From: Bradyrhizobium uaiense
GTDB lineage: Bacteria > Pseudomonadota > Alphaproteobacteria > Rhizobiales > Xanthobacteraceae
Direction: 5' to 3'
DNA length: 43,567 bases
Assembly: GCF_010811875.1 (NCBI RefSeq)
Contig: NZ_VKHP01000050.1
Span: 1-43,567 of the forward strand
The translations under genes and the position numbers were made by a program. The notes below the pieces were generated by a model that saw nothing but the letters and a program-made list of their open reading frames with translations, was not told the DNA's origin and made no database searches. Below are positions 17,181-24,562 of the stretch, one piece after another (position 1 is the first letter of the stretch; the number at the start of each line of letters is the position of its first letter).

Positions 17181-17891
17181 CTACGCCGTTTCCTTCGCCG
17201 GCAGAACCGCGCGGATGCCGCCGAGGAATGTTGCTACCTTGGCGTCGATGATCGAATTGACGTCGGTTTCGAGCGGCATCGAATAGATGAACTTGCGTAC
17301 TCCGAGATAGAAGATCGCCGCATGGAGGCCCCAGACCATCTCGATTTCGAGGACGGTGATCGGGAGGTCACGGGTCGAGGGGCGTCCGTACTCGAACCTG
17401 ATCTCCTCGATCAGCCTCTCGAACGCGCGCTCGCGCAGCATCTTGAGATAGCGCGCGTTCAATCCAAGGTCCTTCAGGCCTGCGAACATGAACAGGCGGA
17501 TCCATTCGTAGGTGAGAATGACCGCCGCGTACTCGCGATAGAACTGGATCAGCCTGGCCTTGAGGGGAACTGAGCGATCGGTGATGATCTTCTCCCATGA
17601 GGGCTTCCATCGCTCGACGAAGACCTCCTGATAGACCCGCTCGATGAGAGCGTCCTTGCTCGGGAAGTAGCGATAAAGCAGGGGTTGGGTGATCCGCAGC
17701 CGTCTGGCGAGCTCGCGGGTCTGCCCCTCGAATCCATGCTCGGCGAAGAACGAGACCGCCTCTCGCGCGATGATGCCTTCCCGCTCGGACGGATCCAGCC
17801 TTTGCTGCTCTCGGATAGGCGTTCTGGGACGCGCTTTGTTGGGCTTCTTCACACTGGATTCGTGGGTTTGAGTGCAGATCTGCAGCTTCAT
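17181..17891 (-). CDS. TetR/AcrR-family transcriptional regulator
   Basis: 236 residues from the ATG at 17891 (a GTG at 17906 is possible; neither has a clear ribosome site). The N-terminal HTH is REGIIAREAVSFFAEHGFEG, then TRELARRLRITQPLLYRYFP and SKDALIERVYQEVF, the classic TetR pattern with a YRYF recognition helix. The C-terminal ligand-binding domain is about 150 residues, aromatic-rich and of no named subfamily. It is divergent from copy 3 of the monooxygenases; the 159 bases between them hold two palindromes of the type also found before copy 2. It probably represses all three transcription units until an aromatic or heterocyclic ligand binds. A basic lead (KKPNKARPRTPIREQQR) precedes the HTH. 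Confidence 0.92.
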   Translation of the reverse strand: MKLQICTQTHESSVKKPNKARPRTPIREQQRLDPSEREGIIAREAVSFFAEHGFEGQTRELARRLRITQPLLYRYFPSKDALIERVYQEVFVERWKPSWEKIITDRSVPLKARLIQFYREYAAVILTYEWIRLFMFAGLKDLGLNARYLKMLRERAFERLIEEIRFEYGRPSTRDLPITVLEIEMVWGLHAAIFYLGVRKFIYSMPLETDVNSIIDAKVATFLGGIRAVLPAKETA

Positions 17892-17940
17892 ACACTGATT
17901 TGCCACGCCAGCCGATCATAGCCCGCCCGTCACTTTTAAT

Positions 17941-17954
17941 TTATCACGCGATAA
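17941..17954. promoter_or_regulatory. Operator-like palindrome 2 (TTATC-ACGC-GATAA)
   Basis: Same five-base arms and four-base spacer as palindrome 1, again extended by ATAA. It lies 50 bases upstream of the TetR start and just before the putative -35 of the rightward promoter, so it could govern both directions. Confidence 0.65.
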
Positions 17955-17961
17955 ATAAGAC

Positions 17962-17989
17962 TTGACATTGGGGGAACGTCAATCAGATT
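17962..17989 (+). promoter_or_regulatory. Putative sigma70-type promoter for the rightward unit
   Basis: TTGACA at 17962-17967, a perfect -35, and a weak -10 CAGATT at 17984-17989 with a 16-base spacer. It is bracketed by palindromes 2 and 3, as expected for a repressor-controlled promoter. The -10 match is poor, so its position is tentative. Confidence 0.45.
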
Positions 17990-17991
17990 GT

Positions 17992-18005
17992 TGATCAATT
18001 GATAA
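17992..18005. promoter_or_regulatory. Operator-like palindrome 3 (TGATC-AATT-GATAA)
   Basis: Third copy of the motif, right arm and ATAA extension identical to the others, left arm changed at one base (TGATC for TTATC). It lies 51 bases from palindrome 2, close to five helical turns, and 45 bases before the monooxygenase start, overlapping the likely transcription start. Confidence 0.58.
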
Positions 18006-18050
18006 ATAACGCAGGAAAATCGGAACGACCGCTCCGAGGGAGGTTGCTTG

Positions 18051-19301
18051 ATGACCAAAGACCGCTGGATGCAGGAAGCACAGCCGAGAGCATTGGTGAT
18101 CGGCGGGTCCATGGCCGGACTGTTCGCGGCATTGCTGCTGCGCCGCCAGGGCTGGAAGGTAGACGTATACGAACGTATCGGCGCCGAACTGGCCGGCCGA
18201 GGCGCCGGAATCGTCACGCACGGCGAGTTGTTCGAGGTGTTGGCTAGGGCGGGCATCGACACCGAGGCGGCCGCCGTCGGAGTCGCTGTTCCGGGGCGGC
18301 GTGTGCTCGATCGCACCGGCCGTATCGAAGGCGAGCGCGCGTTGCGTCAGGTTCTCACGTCGTGGGGACACCTCTACGGGTTACTGAGGACAGCCTTCCC
18401 GACCGAAAGCTACCATCACGGCAAGAACCTCGTGGACGTCGTTGAAGCTGCCGATCTTGTGGTGGCGCGCTTCTCCGACGGCTCCGAAGCTTCAGGAGAT
18501 ATTCTGATCGGCGCAGACGGCCTGTTTTCGTCCGTCCGGGCCCGACTCGCGGCGGACGTCCGGCCCAGATACGCCGGATATGTCGCTTGGCGGGGCCTCG
18601 TCGACGAACGGGACCTGTCGCGCCGGACGCGCGCGGAATTGTGCGACTGGTTCGCCTTCAGCCTTCCCCCAGGGGAGCAGATGCTCGGTTACCCCGTCGC
18701 CGGCGTCAACGAGGAGATGAATGTCGGAGAACGGCGCTTCAATTTCGTTTGGTACCGTCCGGCCGACGCCGACCATGGGTTGGGCGATCTCCTGACGGAC
18801 GTCGACGGCGTCAGGCACGAACTGTCCATTCCGCCGACCCGAATTCGCCCCGACGTGATCGCTTCCATGCGCCGGGACGCGGAGCGACTTCTCGCCCCGC
18901 AGTTCGCGGAGGTGGTCCGCCTCACGCGTCAGCCTTTCATTCAAGCCATCCTCGATCTCGAGACGCCGCGCATGGTGCTTGGATCTCGAACCGTGATCCT
19001 GGGCGATGCCGCCTTTGTCGCCAGACCGCATGTCGGAATGGGTGTGACGAAGGCTGCCGGCGACGCGGCCGCGCTTGCCGACGCGTTACGGGCCTATCCG
19101 GGGGATCCCGCCGCCGCGCTCGCCGACTTCGAATCCACCCGGCTGCCCTTCGGGGCGGCGGTCGTGCGACGAGCGCGCGATCTCGGCGCCTACATGCAGG
19201 CGCAGATCGCCACCGCTGAACAACGCGCGATGGCAGAGCTTCACCGTAGCCCCGAAGCCGTGATGGCGGAAACCGCCGTCGCGACCGGGATCGCCGCCTG
19301 A
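18051..19301 (+). CDS. FAD monooxygenase resembling 2,6-dihydroxypyridine 3-monooxygenase (copy 3)
   Basis: 416 residues from the ATG at 18051, with GAGGGAGG directly upstream. Motifs: VIGGSMAG (16-23), LIGADGLFSSVR in the middle, ILGDAAFVARPHVGMG near residue 320. Branch marks are GAGIVTHGELFEVL, RYAGYVAWRGLVDE, and FNFVWYRPADAD followed by LTDVDG. A C-terminal tail of about 35 residues (after YMQAQIATAEQ) exceeds the other two copies. It leads the rightward unit that continues with a DUF485 protein, a sodium:solute symporter and a cupin protein, so ring hydroxylation is coupled to uptake. The promoter lies between two palindromes shared with copy 2. Confidence 0.9.
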   Translation: MTKDRWMQEAQPRALVIGGSMAGLFAALLLRRQGWKVDVYERIGAELAGRGAGIVTHGELFEVLARAGIDTEAAAVGVAVPGRRVLDRTGRIEGERALRQVLTSWGHLYGLLRTAFPTESYHHGKNLVDVVEAADLVVARFSDGSEASGDILIGADGLFSSVRARLAADVRPRYAGYVAWRGLVDERDLSRRTRAELCDWFAFSLPPGEQMLGYPVAGVNEEMNVGERRFNFVWYRPADADHGLGDLLTDVDGVRHELSIPPTRIRPDVIASMRRDAERLLAPQFAEVVRLTRQPFIQAILDLETPRMVLGSRTVILGDAAFVARPHVGMGVTKAAGDAAALADALRAYPGDPAAALADFESTRLPFGAAVVRRARDLGAYMQAQIATAEQRAMAELHRSPEAVMAETAVATGIAA

Positions 19302-19338
19302 CTGGAATAGAGAGTTCAAGAAGGGAGGACGCCAACCA

Positions 19339-19638
19339 ATGGACCTGCAAGCCATTCAAGACAATTCCGCATTCAGGCAGCTCGCGAGTGAGCGCGCCCG
19401 TCTCGGTGTCGGCATGTCGATCGTCATGGCGACGGCATACTTCGCCTACATCCTGACCATCGCATTCTGGCCCCGCTTGCTCGGACATCCGCTGTGGAGC
19501 GGCACCGTGATTACCTGGGGCATCCTGATCGGCGTCGGCCTCATCGCACTGGGCTTCCTGCTCACGGCGCTCTATGTCCGCCGAGCCAATTCCAGGTTTG
19601 ATCGGCTCAATCAACTCCTGCTGGAGGATTATCGATGA
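19339..19638 (+). CDS. DUF485 membrane protein, partner of the symporter
   Basis: 99 residues with two hydrophobic segments (IVMATAYFAYILTIAFWP and ITWGILIGVGLIALGFLLTA) and the family's N-terminal AFRQLASERARLG and C-terminal RRANSRFDRLN. This is the YjcH type that accompanies ActP-like symporters, probably as a small accessory subunit. It lies 37 bases after copy 3 and its stop overlaps the symporter start. Confidence 0.93.
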   Translation: MDLQAIQDNSAFRQLASERARLGVGMSIVMATAYFAYILTIAFWPRLLGHPLWSGTVITWGILIGVGLIALGFLLTALYVRRANSRFDRLNQLLLEDYR

Positions 19639-21293
19639 TTTCGCGTTCGGCCTGCGTCGCCTTCCTCGCAACCGCGTTCGCCTCTGTTTCTTATCCGGCA
19701 GCGGCCGATGCACTCACTGGCGCGATCGGTACGCGGCAATCGCTGAATGCGACGGCGATCGCCATGTTCCTGGGCTTCGTCGCAGTCAGCCTCGCCATCA
19801 CATGGTGGGCGGCAAGACGCGGCACGAAAACGGCGAAGGATTTCTATGCCGCCGGCGGCGGCCTCAAAGGCGTCCAGAATGGGCTTGCGATCGCGGGTGA
19901 CTATACCTCGGCCGCGACGTTCCTCGGCGTCACGGCGCTTGTCTACACGTCGGGTTATGACGGCATGATTTATGCGATCGGCTTTCTCGTCGGCTTCCCG
20001 ATGATCCTGTTCCTGATCGCGGAGCCGCTCCGCAACCTCGGCCGCTATACCTTCGCCGACGTCGCGGCGTATCGACTCTCCGAAGTGCCGGTGAGGGCGG
20101 TTGCCGGCGTCAACACCCTTGTCATCGTGGTGTTCTATCTGATCGCGCAACTGGTTGGTGCTGGAAAGCTCATCCAGCTGTTGTTCGGACTTCCCTACAT
20201 CTACGCCGTCGGCATCGTCGGTGGCCTGATGATGGTTTATGTGACCGTGGGAGGCATGCTCGCGACCACCTGGGTGCAGATCATCAAGGCCGTACTCTTG
20301 ATGTCGGGTTCAGTGCTGATGTCGATTCTGATTCTCGGCCACTTCGGCTTCAGTCTCGAGGTGCTCTTTCGGGAAGCCATTGCTCTTCATCCGAAGGCCG
20401 ACGCGATCATGGCCCCCGGCGGTCTCGTCAAGGATCCGGTGTCGGCGATCTCCCTCGGACTGGCCCTGATCTTCGGTACGGCCGGGCTGCCGCACATCCT
20501 GATGCGCTTCTTTACCGTGAGCGACGCGCGCGAGGCGCGCACGTCCGTGCTGGTCGCGACAGGTTTCATCTCCGTCTTCTATAGTCTGCTGTTCGTCCTC
20601 GGCTTCGGCGCCATCGCGATCGTCTCGGCCAACCCGCAGTTCAGGGATGCGTCGGGCGGGCTGTTTGGAGGCGTGAATATGGTTGCCCTGCACCTGGCGG
20701 ATGCTGTCGGCGGCTCGCTGCTGCTCGGGTTCATCTCCGCGGTGGCGTTCGCGACCATCCTCGCTGTGGTGTCCGGGCTGACGCTCGCAGGCGCTTCGGC
20801 GGCGAGCCACGATCTCTACGCTCGCGTGATCCGCAAGGGACGCGCGGGCGAACGGGAGGAGGTGCTTGTCTCGAAGGTCGCCGCTGTCGCGATCAGCTTG
20901 CTGTCGATGGGCCTGGGTGTCCTGTTCGAGAACCAGAACATCGCATTCATGGTCGGGTTGGTTTTCGCGATTGCCGCGAGCGCGAATTTCCCGGTCATAC
21001 TTCTCTCGATCACGTGGCCCGATCTCACCACGCGAGGGGCGGTGAGTGGATCGGTTGTCGGTCTGCTGGCTTCGGTCGGACTGGTAGCCCTCAGCCCCGG
21101 TGTGTGGACTGCCACGTTCAAGCTCGGCGCAGCGCCGTTTCCTTACGACAATCCAGCGCTGGTCTCGGTTCCGCTGGCCTTCGCCGTATCGTGGGCAGTG
21201 TCGGTGATGGACCGTAGCGCGGCGGCTGCCTCGGTCCGTGCATCCTTCGGCGCCCAGCATGTTCGTGCTCAGACCGGCCTGGCCGCCGAATGA
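19635..21293 (+). CDS. Sodium:solute symporter (ActP/SSS family)
   Basis: 552 residues with an N-terminal signal-like segment (to about residue 27, ending AAADA) and about 13 membrane spans, the layout of ActP. Typical elements are RGTKTAKDFYAAGGGLKGVQ, NGLAIAGDYTSAATFLGVTA (sodium site region) and GTAGLPHILMRFFTVSDARE. It imports a monocarboxylate with sodium. Here the gene is tied to a monooxygenase and a cupin gene by four-base overlaps or short gaps, so the substrate is more likely an aromatic or heterocyclic acid than acetate. That is inference from context. Confidence 0.93.
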   Translation: MISRSACVAFLATAFASVSYPAAADALTGAIGTRQSLNATAIAMFLGFVAVSLAITWWAARRGTKTAKDFYAAGGGLKGVQNGLAIAGDYTSAATFLGVTALVYTSGYDGMIYAIGFLVGFPMILFLIAEPLRNLGRYTFADVAAYRLSEVPVRAVAGVNTLVIVVFYLIAQLVGAGKLIQLLFGLPYIYAVGIVGGLMMVYVTVGGMLATTWVQIIKAVLLMSGSVLMSILILGHFGFSLEVLFREAIALHPKADAIMAPGGLVKDPVSAISLGLALIFGTAGLPHILMRFFTVSDAREARTSVLVATGFISVFYSLLFVLGFGAIAIVSANPQFRDASGGLFGGVNMVALHLADAVGGSLLLGFISAVAFATILAVVSGLTLAGASAASHDLYARVIRKGRAGEREEVLVSKVAAVAISLLSMGLGVLFENQNIAFMVGLVFAIAASANFPVILLSITWPDLTTRGAVSGSVVGLLASVGLVALSPGVWTATFKLGAAPFPYDNPALVSVPLAFAVSWAVSVMDRSAAAASVRASFGAQHVRAQTGLAAE

Positions 21294-21322
21294 CGGCTCT
21301 CGGAAGCAAGGGAGAAGCTACG

Positions 21323-21775
21323 ATGAACGCTGACGTGATGAAAAACGGTAGGGCCACCTGGCCCGACGTCATTCGCGAAGAGTTCGATGCCAATCAGCTC
21401 AACGGCCGGGTCGGTACCCGATTGTTGTCCGAAACGAATCGCGTCCGGGTCTGGGAGATCCGGCTGGCTCCAGGTGAGCGCATCGGATTCCATCGCCACG
21501 TACTGAATTATTTTTGGACCGCAGTGACGCCGGGGCGGGCGCAATCGCACGCGGAGGATGGGTCAATCGTCGAGGCCGTCTATTCGGCCGGCGAGACCCG
21601 GCACTTCGTGTACGGAAAGGGAGAGTACAAGATTCACGATCTCAAGAACGTCGGGGATGCCGATTTGTGGTTCACCACCGTTGAGTTTCTCGACAGCACC
21701 AATGCGCCTCTGGAGCTCGGCCATGAAGCACGTGACATGGCCTCTTCCCAACGAAGTCTCCCGCCAAACACGTGA
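21323..21775 (+). CDS. Cupin-domain protein
   Basis: 150 residues from the ATG at 21323 (GGGAGAAG upstream). An earlier ATG at 21290 overlaps the symporter stop and would add 11 residues; I prefer the one with the ribosome site. Double-stranded beta-helix signs are VRVWEIRLAPGERIGFHRHV (first motif with a His pair), then GETRHFVYGKGEYKIHDLKN and LWFTTVEFLDS. The His residues could bind a metal. It may be a small dioxygenase, isomerase or sensor acting on the ring cleavage product; no specific family is recognised. It is the last gene of the unit; the next gene is convergent. Confidence 0.8.
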   Translation: MNADVMKNGRATWPDVIREEFDANQLNGRVGTRLLSETNRVRVWEIRLAPGERIGFHRHVLNYFWTAVTPGRAQSHAEDGSIVEAVYSAGETRHFVYGKGEYKIHDLKNVGDADLWFTTVEFLDSTNAPLELGHEARDMASSQRSLPPNT

Positions 21776-21827
21776 GCGTGGCGGAACCGAGTTCTGGCTA
21801 ACCGGAGCCTTCTAAGGTTCGCAATGG

Positions 21828-22538
21828 CTAGGTCGACTCCGCCGGATCCGGGCTTCTGATCGCCTCCAGCGTATGACAGCGGAGGATCCCACGCCGCTTC
21901 AACAGACCGACGTGAGCCGTACGTGCGGCGCGTTGCTCGGCCCTGGTCAACGGGAAGCTGAGAAGAAAGGACGATCCCTCCTTGTCGCAAAACGCCTGAA
22001 TGCGTCCGCCCAAACGGTTGGCCAACTCGCCAATGATGGTAAGTCCGCGACCGCGCCGAACCGGTTCAGGTACCGAGCCATTGTCCGAGATCCTGCACTT
22101 CGCGACGTTGCCGGCAACGCATAGTTCCACCCGCACTACCGGATTTCTACTGTCAAACTGTGCGTGTCGTGCCACGTTGGTCAGCAACTCGGATACAATG
22201 AGCCCAAGCTTCCAACTGCGTTCATTTTCAAGCAGAAGATCATCCGCTGAAAACATCACACGAACCGTCAAGGGCGCCAGTCGGCATTTCGTGATGGATG
22301 CGCAAAGCTGTTGAAGGTACTGCGCGGCATCGCGGAGACGTCCTCGATCCGGCATGCGCAGTGCGCCATGAACATCAGCGTACTCATGCAAGAGGTCTAC
22401 GACGTCGAGGAGCGCCAGTTTGACCTCCATGTTATCCGATTCAACCGCTTTCGACGAAACGGCGCAGATAGCCGAAGTAAGATCATTGTTGATCCTGTGA
22501 TTCAACTCGCGAAGAAGCAACGATTCATCGGTATACAT
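21828..22538 (-). CDS. Soluble histidine kinase of the HWE/HisKA_2 type, without sensor domain
   Basis: 236 residues. Phosphoacceptor His14 in LLLRELNHRINNDLTS, at the very N-terminus, then an ATPase domain with LIVSELLTNVARHAQF (N box) and ISDNG (G1). There is no PAS, GAF or membrane region before the His, so it must take its signal through a partner. The ATG at 22538 has GAGGAG six bases upstream. The C-terminal 35 residues (after LSFPLTRAEQ) are not part of the domain. It is orphan: no response regulator is adjacent. It points towards the catabolic island's 3' end but is not in its operon. Confidence 0.87.
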   Translation of the reverse strand: MYTDESLLLRELNHRINNDLTSAICAVSSKAVESDNMEVKLALLDVVDLLHEYADVHGALRMPDRGRLRDAAQYLQQLCASITKCRLAPLTVRVMFSADDLLLENERSWKLGLIVSELLTNVARHAQFDSRNPVVRVELCVAGNVAKCRISDNGSVPEPVRRGRGLTIIGELANRLGGRIQAFCDKEGSSFLLSFPLTRAEQRAARTAHVGLLKRRGILRCHTLEAIRSPDPAEST

Positions 22539-22614
22539 CTCGTGCTCCTCAGGTCCTTCTCTCGCCGAAGCTGAGTGCGGGGTGACGTCACCAAGTCAGT
22601 GCTGCGGCGCATCC

Positions 22615-23589
22615 CTACTCTGCGGCGACCTCGCGCGGGGCGACTGTCCCCGGATGCCTGGCGCGCACTTCGAGCAGTCCGAGCAGAACGTTGTCCCGCT
22701 CCGCCTCGAGCTCCTCGATGCTGCGCGACCCGACCTCGGTGTGCACGCTGTCGATGAGCTTCTGTTGCACCTCGGGTGTCAGCACCGGAAAGCCGAGGGT
22801 TTCCCACCAGGCCGTCATCGGGCCGGTGAACTGCTGGAAGAAGTGCTCGATGCCACCCTGGCCACCGCCGAGGTGATTGAGCATCATGTTGCCCATGATT
22901 CCCCAGCGCAGGCCCGGCCCCCAGGAGAGGGCGGTGTCGACGTCGGCGGCGCTCACCACGCCCTCTGCGACGAGGTAATAGACCTCGCGCGCCAACGCGG
23001 CCTGCAAGCGGTTGGCGACGTGGCCCGGCATTTCTTTGTTAAGTCGCACCGGTCGCTGCCCGATCGATTTATAAAATTCCGAAGCGCGCCGGATCGTCTC
23101 CTCGGAGGTCTTTGCCCCGCCGACGATCTCGACCAGCGGGATCAGGTGCGGCGGATTGAACGGATGGCCGATAACGCAACGCTCGGGATGCGCCGCGGCT
23201 CCCTTCTGGATTTCGCTCATGGTGAGTCCCGACGAGCTCGATGCGATGATCACCTCGGGCGGCAGCAGCTCGTCGAGCTGCCCGTAGAGCTTCTGCTTGA
23301 AATCGATCCGCTCGGGCCCGTTCTCCTGGACGAGATCGACGCCGGCGACCGCCTCCGCGAGATCTGCGGTGAACTTTAGGTTCGACTGCGATGCTCCCGC
23401 CAACAGGCCCAGTCGCTTGAGCGCCGGCCAGGCCGTGTCCACGAACTTCCGTAGCGAAGCTTCTGCGTTCGGCGAGGGGTCGGTCGCGACAACCTGCAAT
23501 CCCTTGGCGACGAACAGCGAGGCCCAGCTCGCGCCGATGACGCCCGTGCCGATGATGGCGATGCGACGAATGGGTTTGCTGTTCGACAT
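22615..23589 (-). CDS. 3-hydroxyacyl-CoA dehydrogenase family protein (carnitine dehydrogenase/lambda-crystallin-like)
   Basis: 324 residues from the ATG at 23589 (GGGAG upstream). NAD Rossmann motif IIGTGVIGASWASLF (12-26), the family motif ASSSSGLTMSEIQKG, catalytic region GHPFNPPHLIPLVEIVGG with the His of the family, and the C-terminal GPGLRWGIMGNMMLNHLGGG that marks the L-carnitine/L-gulonate dehydrogenase side rather than classical FadB-type enzymes. It oxidises a 3-hydroxy acid or its CoA ester. It is the last gene of the long minus-strand operon, 23 bases after the YWTD gene. Confidence 0.9.
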   Translation of the reverse strand: MSNSKPIRRIAIIGTGVIGASWASLFVAKGLQVVATDPSPNAEASLRKFVDTAWPALKRLGLLAGASQSNLKFTADLAEAVAGVDLVQENGPERIDFKQKLYGQLDELLPPEVIIASSSSGLTMSEIQKGAAAHPERCVIGHPFNPPHLIPLVEIVGGAKTSEETIRRASEFYKSIGQRPVRLNKEMPGHVANRLQAALAREVYYLVAEGVVSAADVDTALSWGPGLRWGIMGNMMLNHLGGGQGGIEHFFQQFTGPMTAWWETLGFPVLTPEVQQKLIDSVHTEVGSRSIEELEAERDNVLLGLLEVRARHPGTVAPREVAAE

Positions 23590-23612
23590 GGTTTGATTCT
23601 CCCGTTCGGTTT

Positions 23613-24527
23613 TCAGACTTCGGCGTAGGCGATGCCAGTGAGATTGCCCTGGGCGTAGAGGAAGTTGCGCTCGTTCTTGCCGTCGAGATCGGCGGAATAG
23701 ACTGAGCCGGCGAAGTCGGTGATGAACATCCGGTTGCCGGGCATGTCGAGGGCGATACCGATGCCCTCCATCAAATGCGTGACCAGGATCTCCGGCTCCG
23801 CCTTTGTGTCGATCGGCGCGCGATTGACGGTGTTGCCACGCGGCGGATCGCCGCGGTCGGTCCAGTAGAGAACGTGGTTCGCCCGATCGAGCTCGAGGTC
23901 GATCGGTTCCGGCAGACGATCGAACAACACCTCGATGTCGGAGCGGTTCGCCGGGGTCTCGCCCTTCGGGATCTCGATGTTGGCGCGGAAAATACGGCCG
24001 AGGCCGGCGTTGTCGGGGCCTTTTTGCGTCCAGTAGATTTTGCCGAGCTTCGGATCGATGGTGATGCCGACGCACCAGCGGGTCTGATCGCCTCGGTCCT
24101 TGTTGGAGCAGCCGGTCTCGACCAACGTTTCGACCTGCGAGCCGTCGAGGTTCGCGCGCATCACGCGCATTCCCTCCCGGTCGCACCAGTAGAGCTTGCC
24201 GCCGTCCTTATCGAGGTGGAGCTGTTTCGGTGTGTAGGTAACGCCCTGTGGGACGATAACCTTGCGGTTTTTGCCGTCGAGGTCGGCGCGCTCGATCGAG
24301 CCGTCGTCGAGGTTGGGGATACCCATGTTAGTCCAATAGATGTGACCGGCCTCGAAATCCACGCCGATGCCGTCGGGGAAGCGGCAATCGGTGACGATGG
24401 TCTTGCGGTCGGAACCGTCGGGATTCATCGAGTGAATACGGTCACCGCTTAGTTCGAGAACGAACAGTCGGCCGGAGCGCGTGACACCCGATGAAGCCTT
24501 TGTTTGCGTGGCCTGAACTACTGTCAT
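23613..24527 (-). CDS. YWTD/SMP-30-like beta-propeller protein
   Basis: 304 residues from the ATG at 24527 (AAAGGA upstream). Repeats of the six-blade YWTD type are clear: GHIYWTNMGIPN, GKLYWCDREGMR, GKIYWTQKGPDN and HVLYWTDRGDPP, each followed by RADLDGKNR-like or RANLDGS-like turns. No signal peptide is seen, so it is cytoplasmic. Such proteins resemble SMP-30 lactonases and LDL-receptor propellers; a lactonase or binding role is possible but catalytic residues cannot be named. It sits between the decarboxylase and the dehydrogenase genes, 35 and 23 bases away. Confidence 0.88.
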   Translation of the reverse strand: MTVVQATQTKASSGVTRSGRLFVLELSGDRIHSMNPDGSDRKTIVTDCRFPDGIGVDFEAGHIYWTNMGIPNLDDGSIERADLDGKNRKVIVPQGVTYTPKQLHLDKDGGKLYWCDREGMRVMRANLDGSQVETLVETGCSNKDRGDQTRWCVGITIDPKLGKIYWTQKGPDNAGLGRIFRANIEIPKGETPANRSDIEVLFDRLPEPIDLELDRANHVLYWTDRGDPPRGNTVNRAPIDTKAEPEILVTHLMEGIGIALDMPGNRMFITDFAGSVYSADLDGKNERNFLYAQGNLTGIAYAEV

Positions 24528-24562
24528 GGTTTGTCCTTTCCTTTCCGTTTGCGCCTGTCGAA

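Noticed and set aside
20310..21260. A 316-residue minus-strand frame rich in Arg, Asp and Glu
   Set aside because: It lies wholly antisense to the symporter gene; its composition is the mirror of GC-rich membrane-protein codons.
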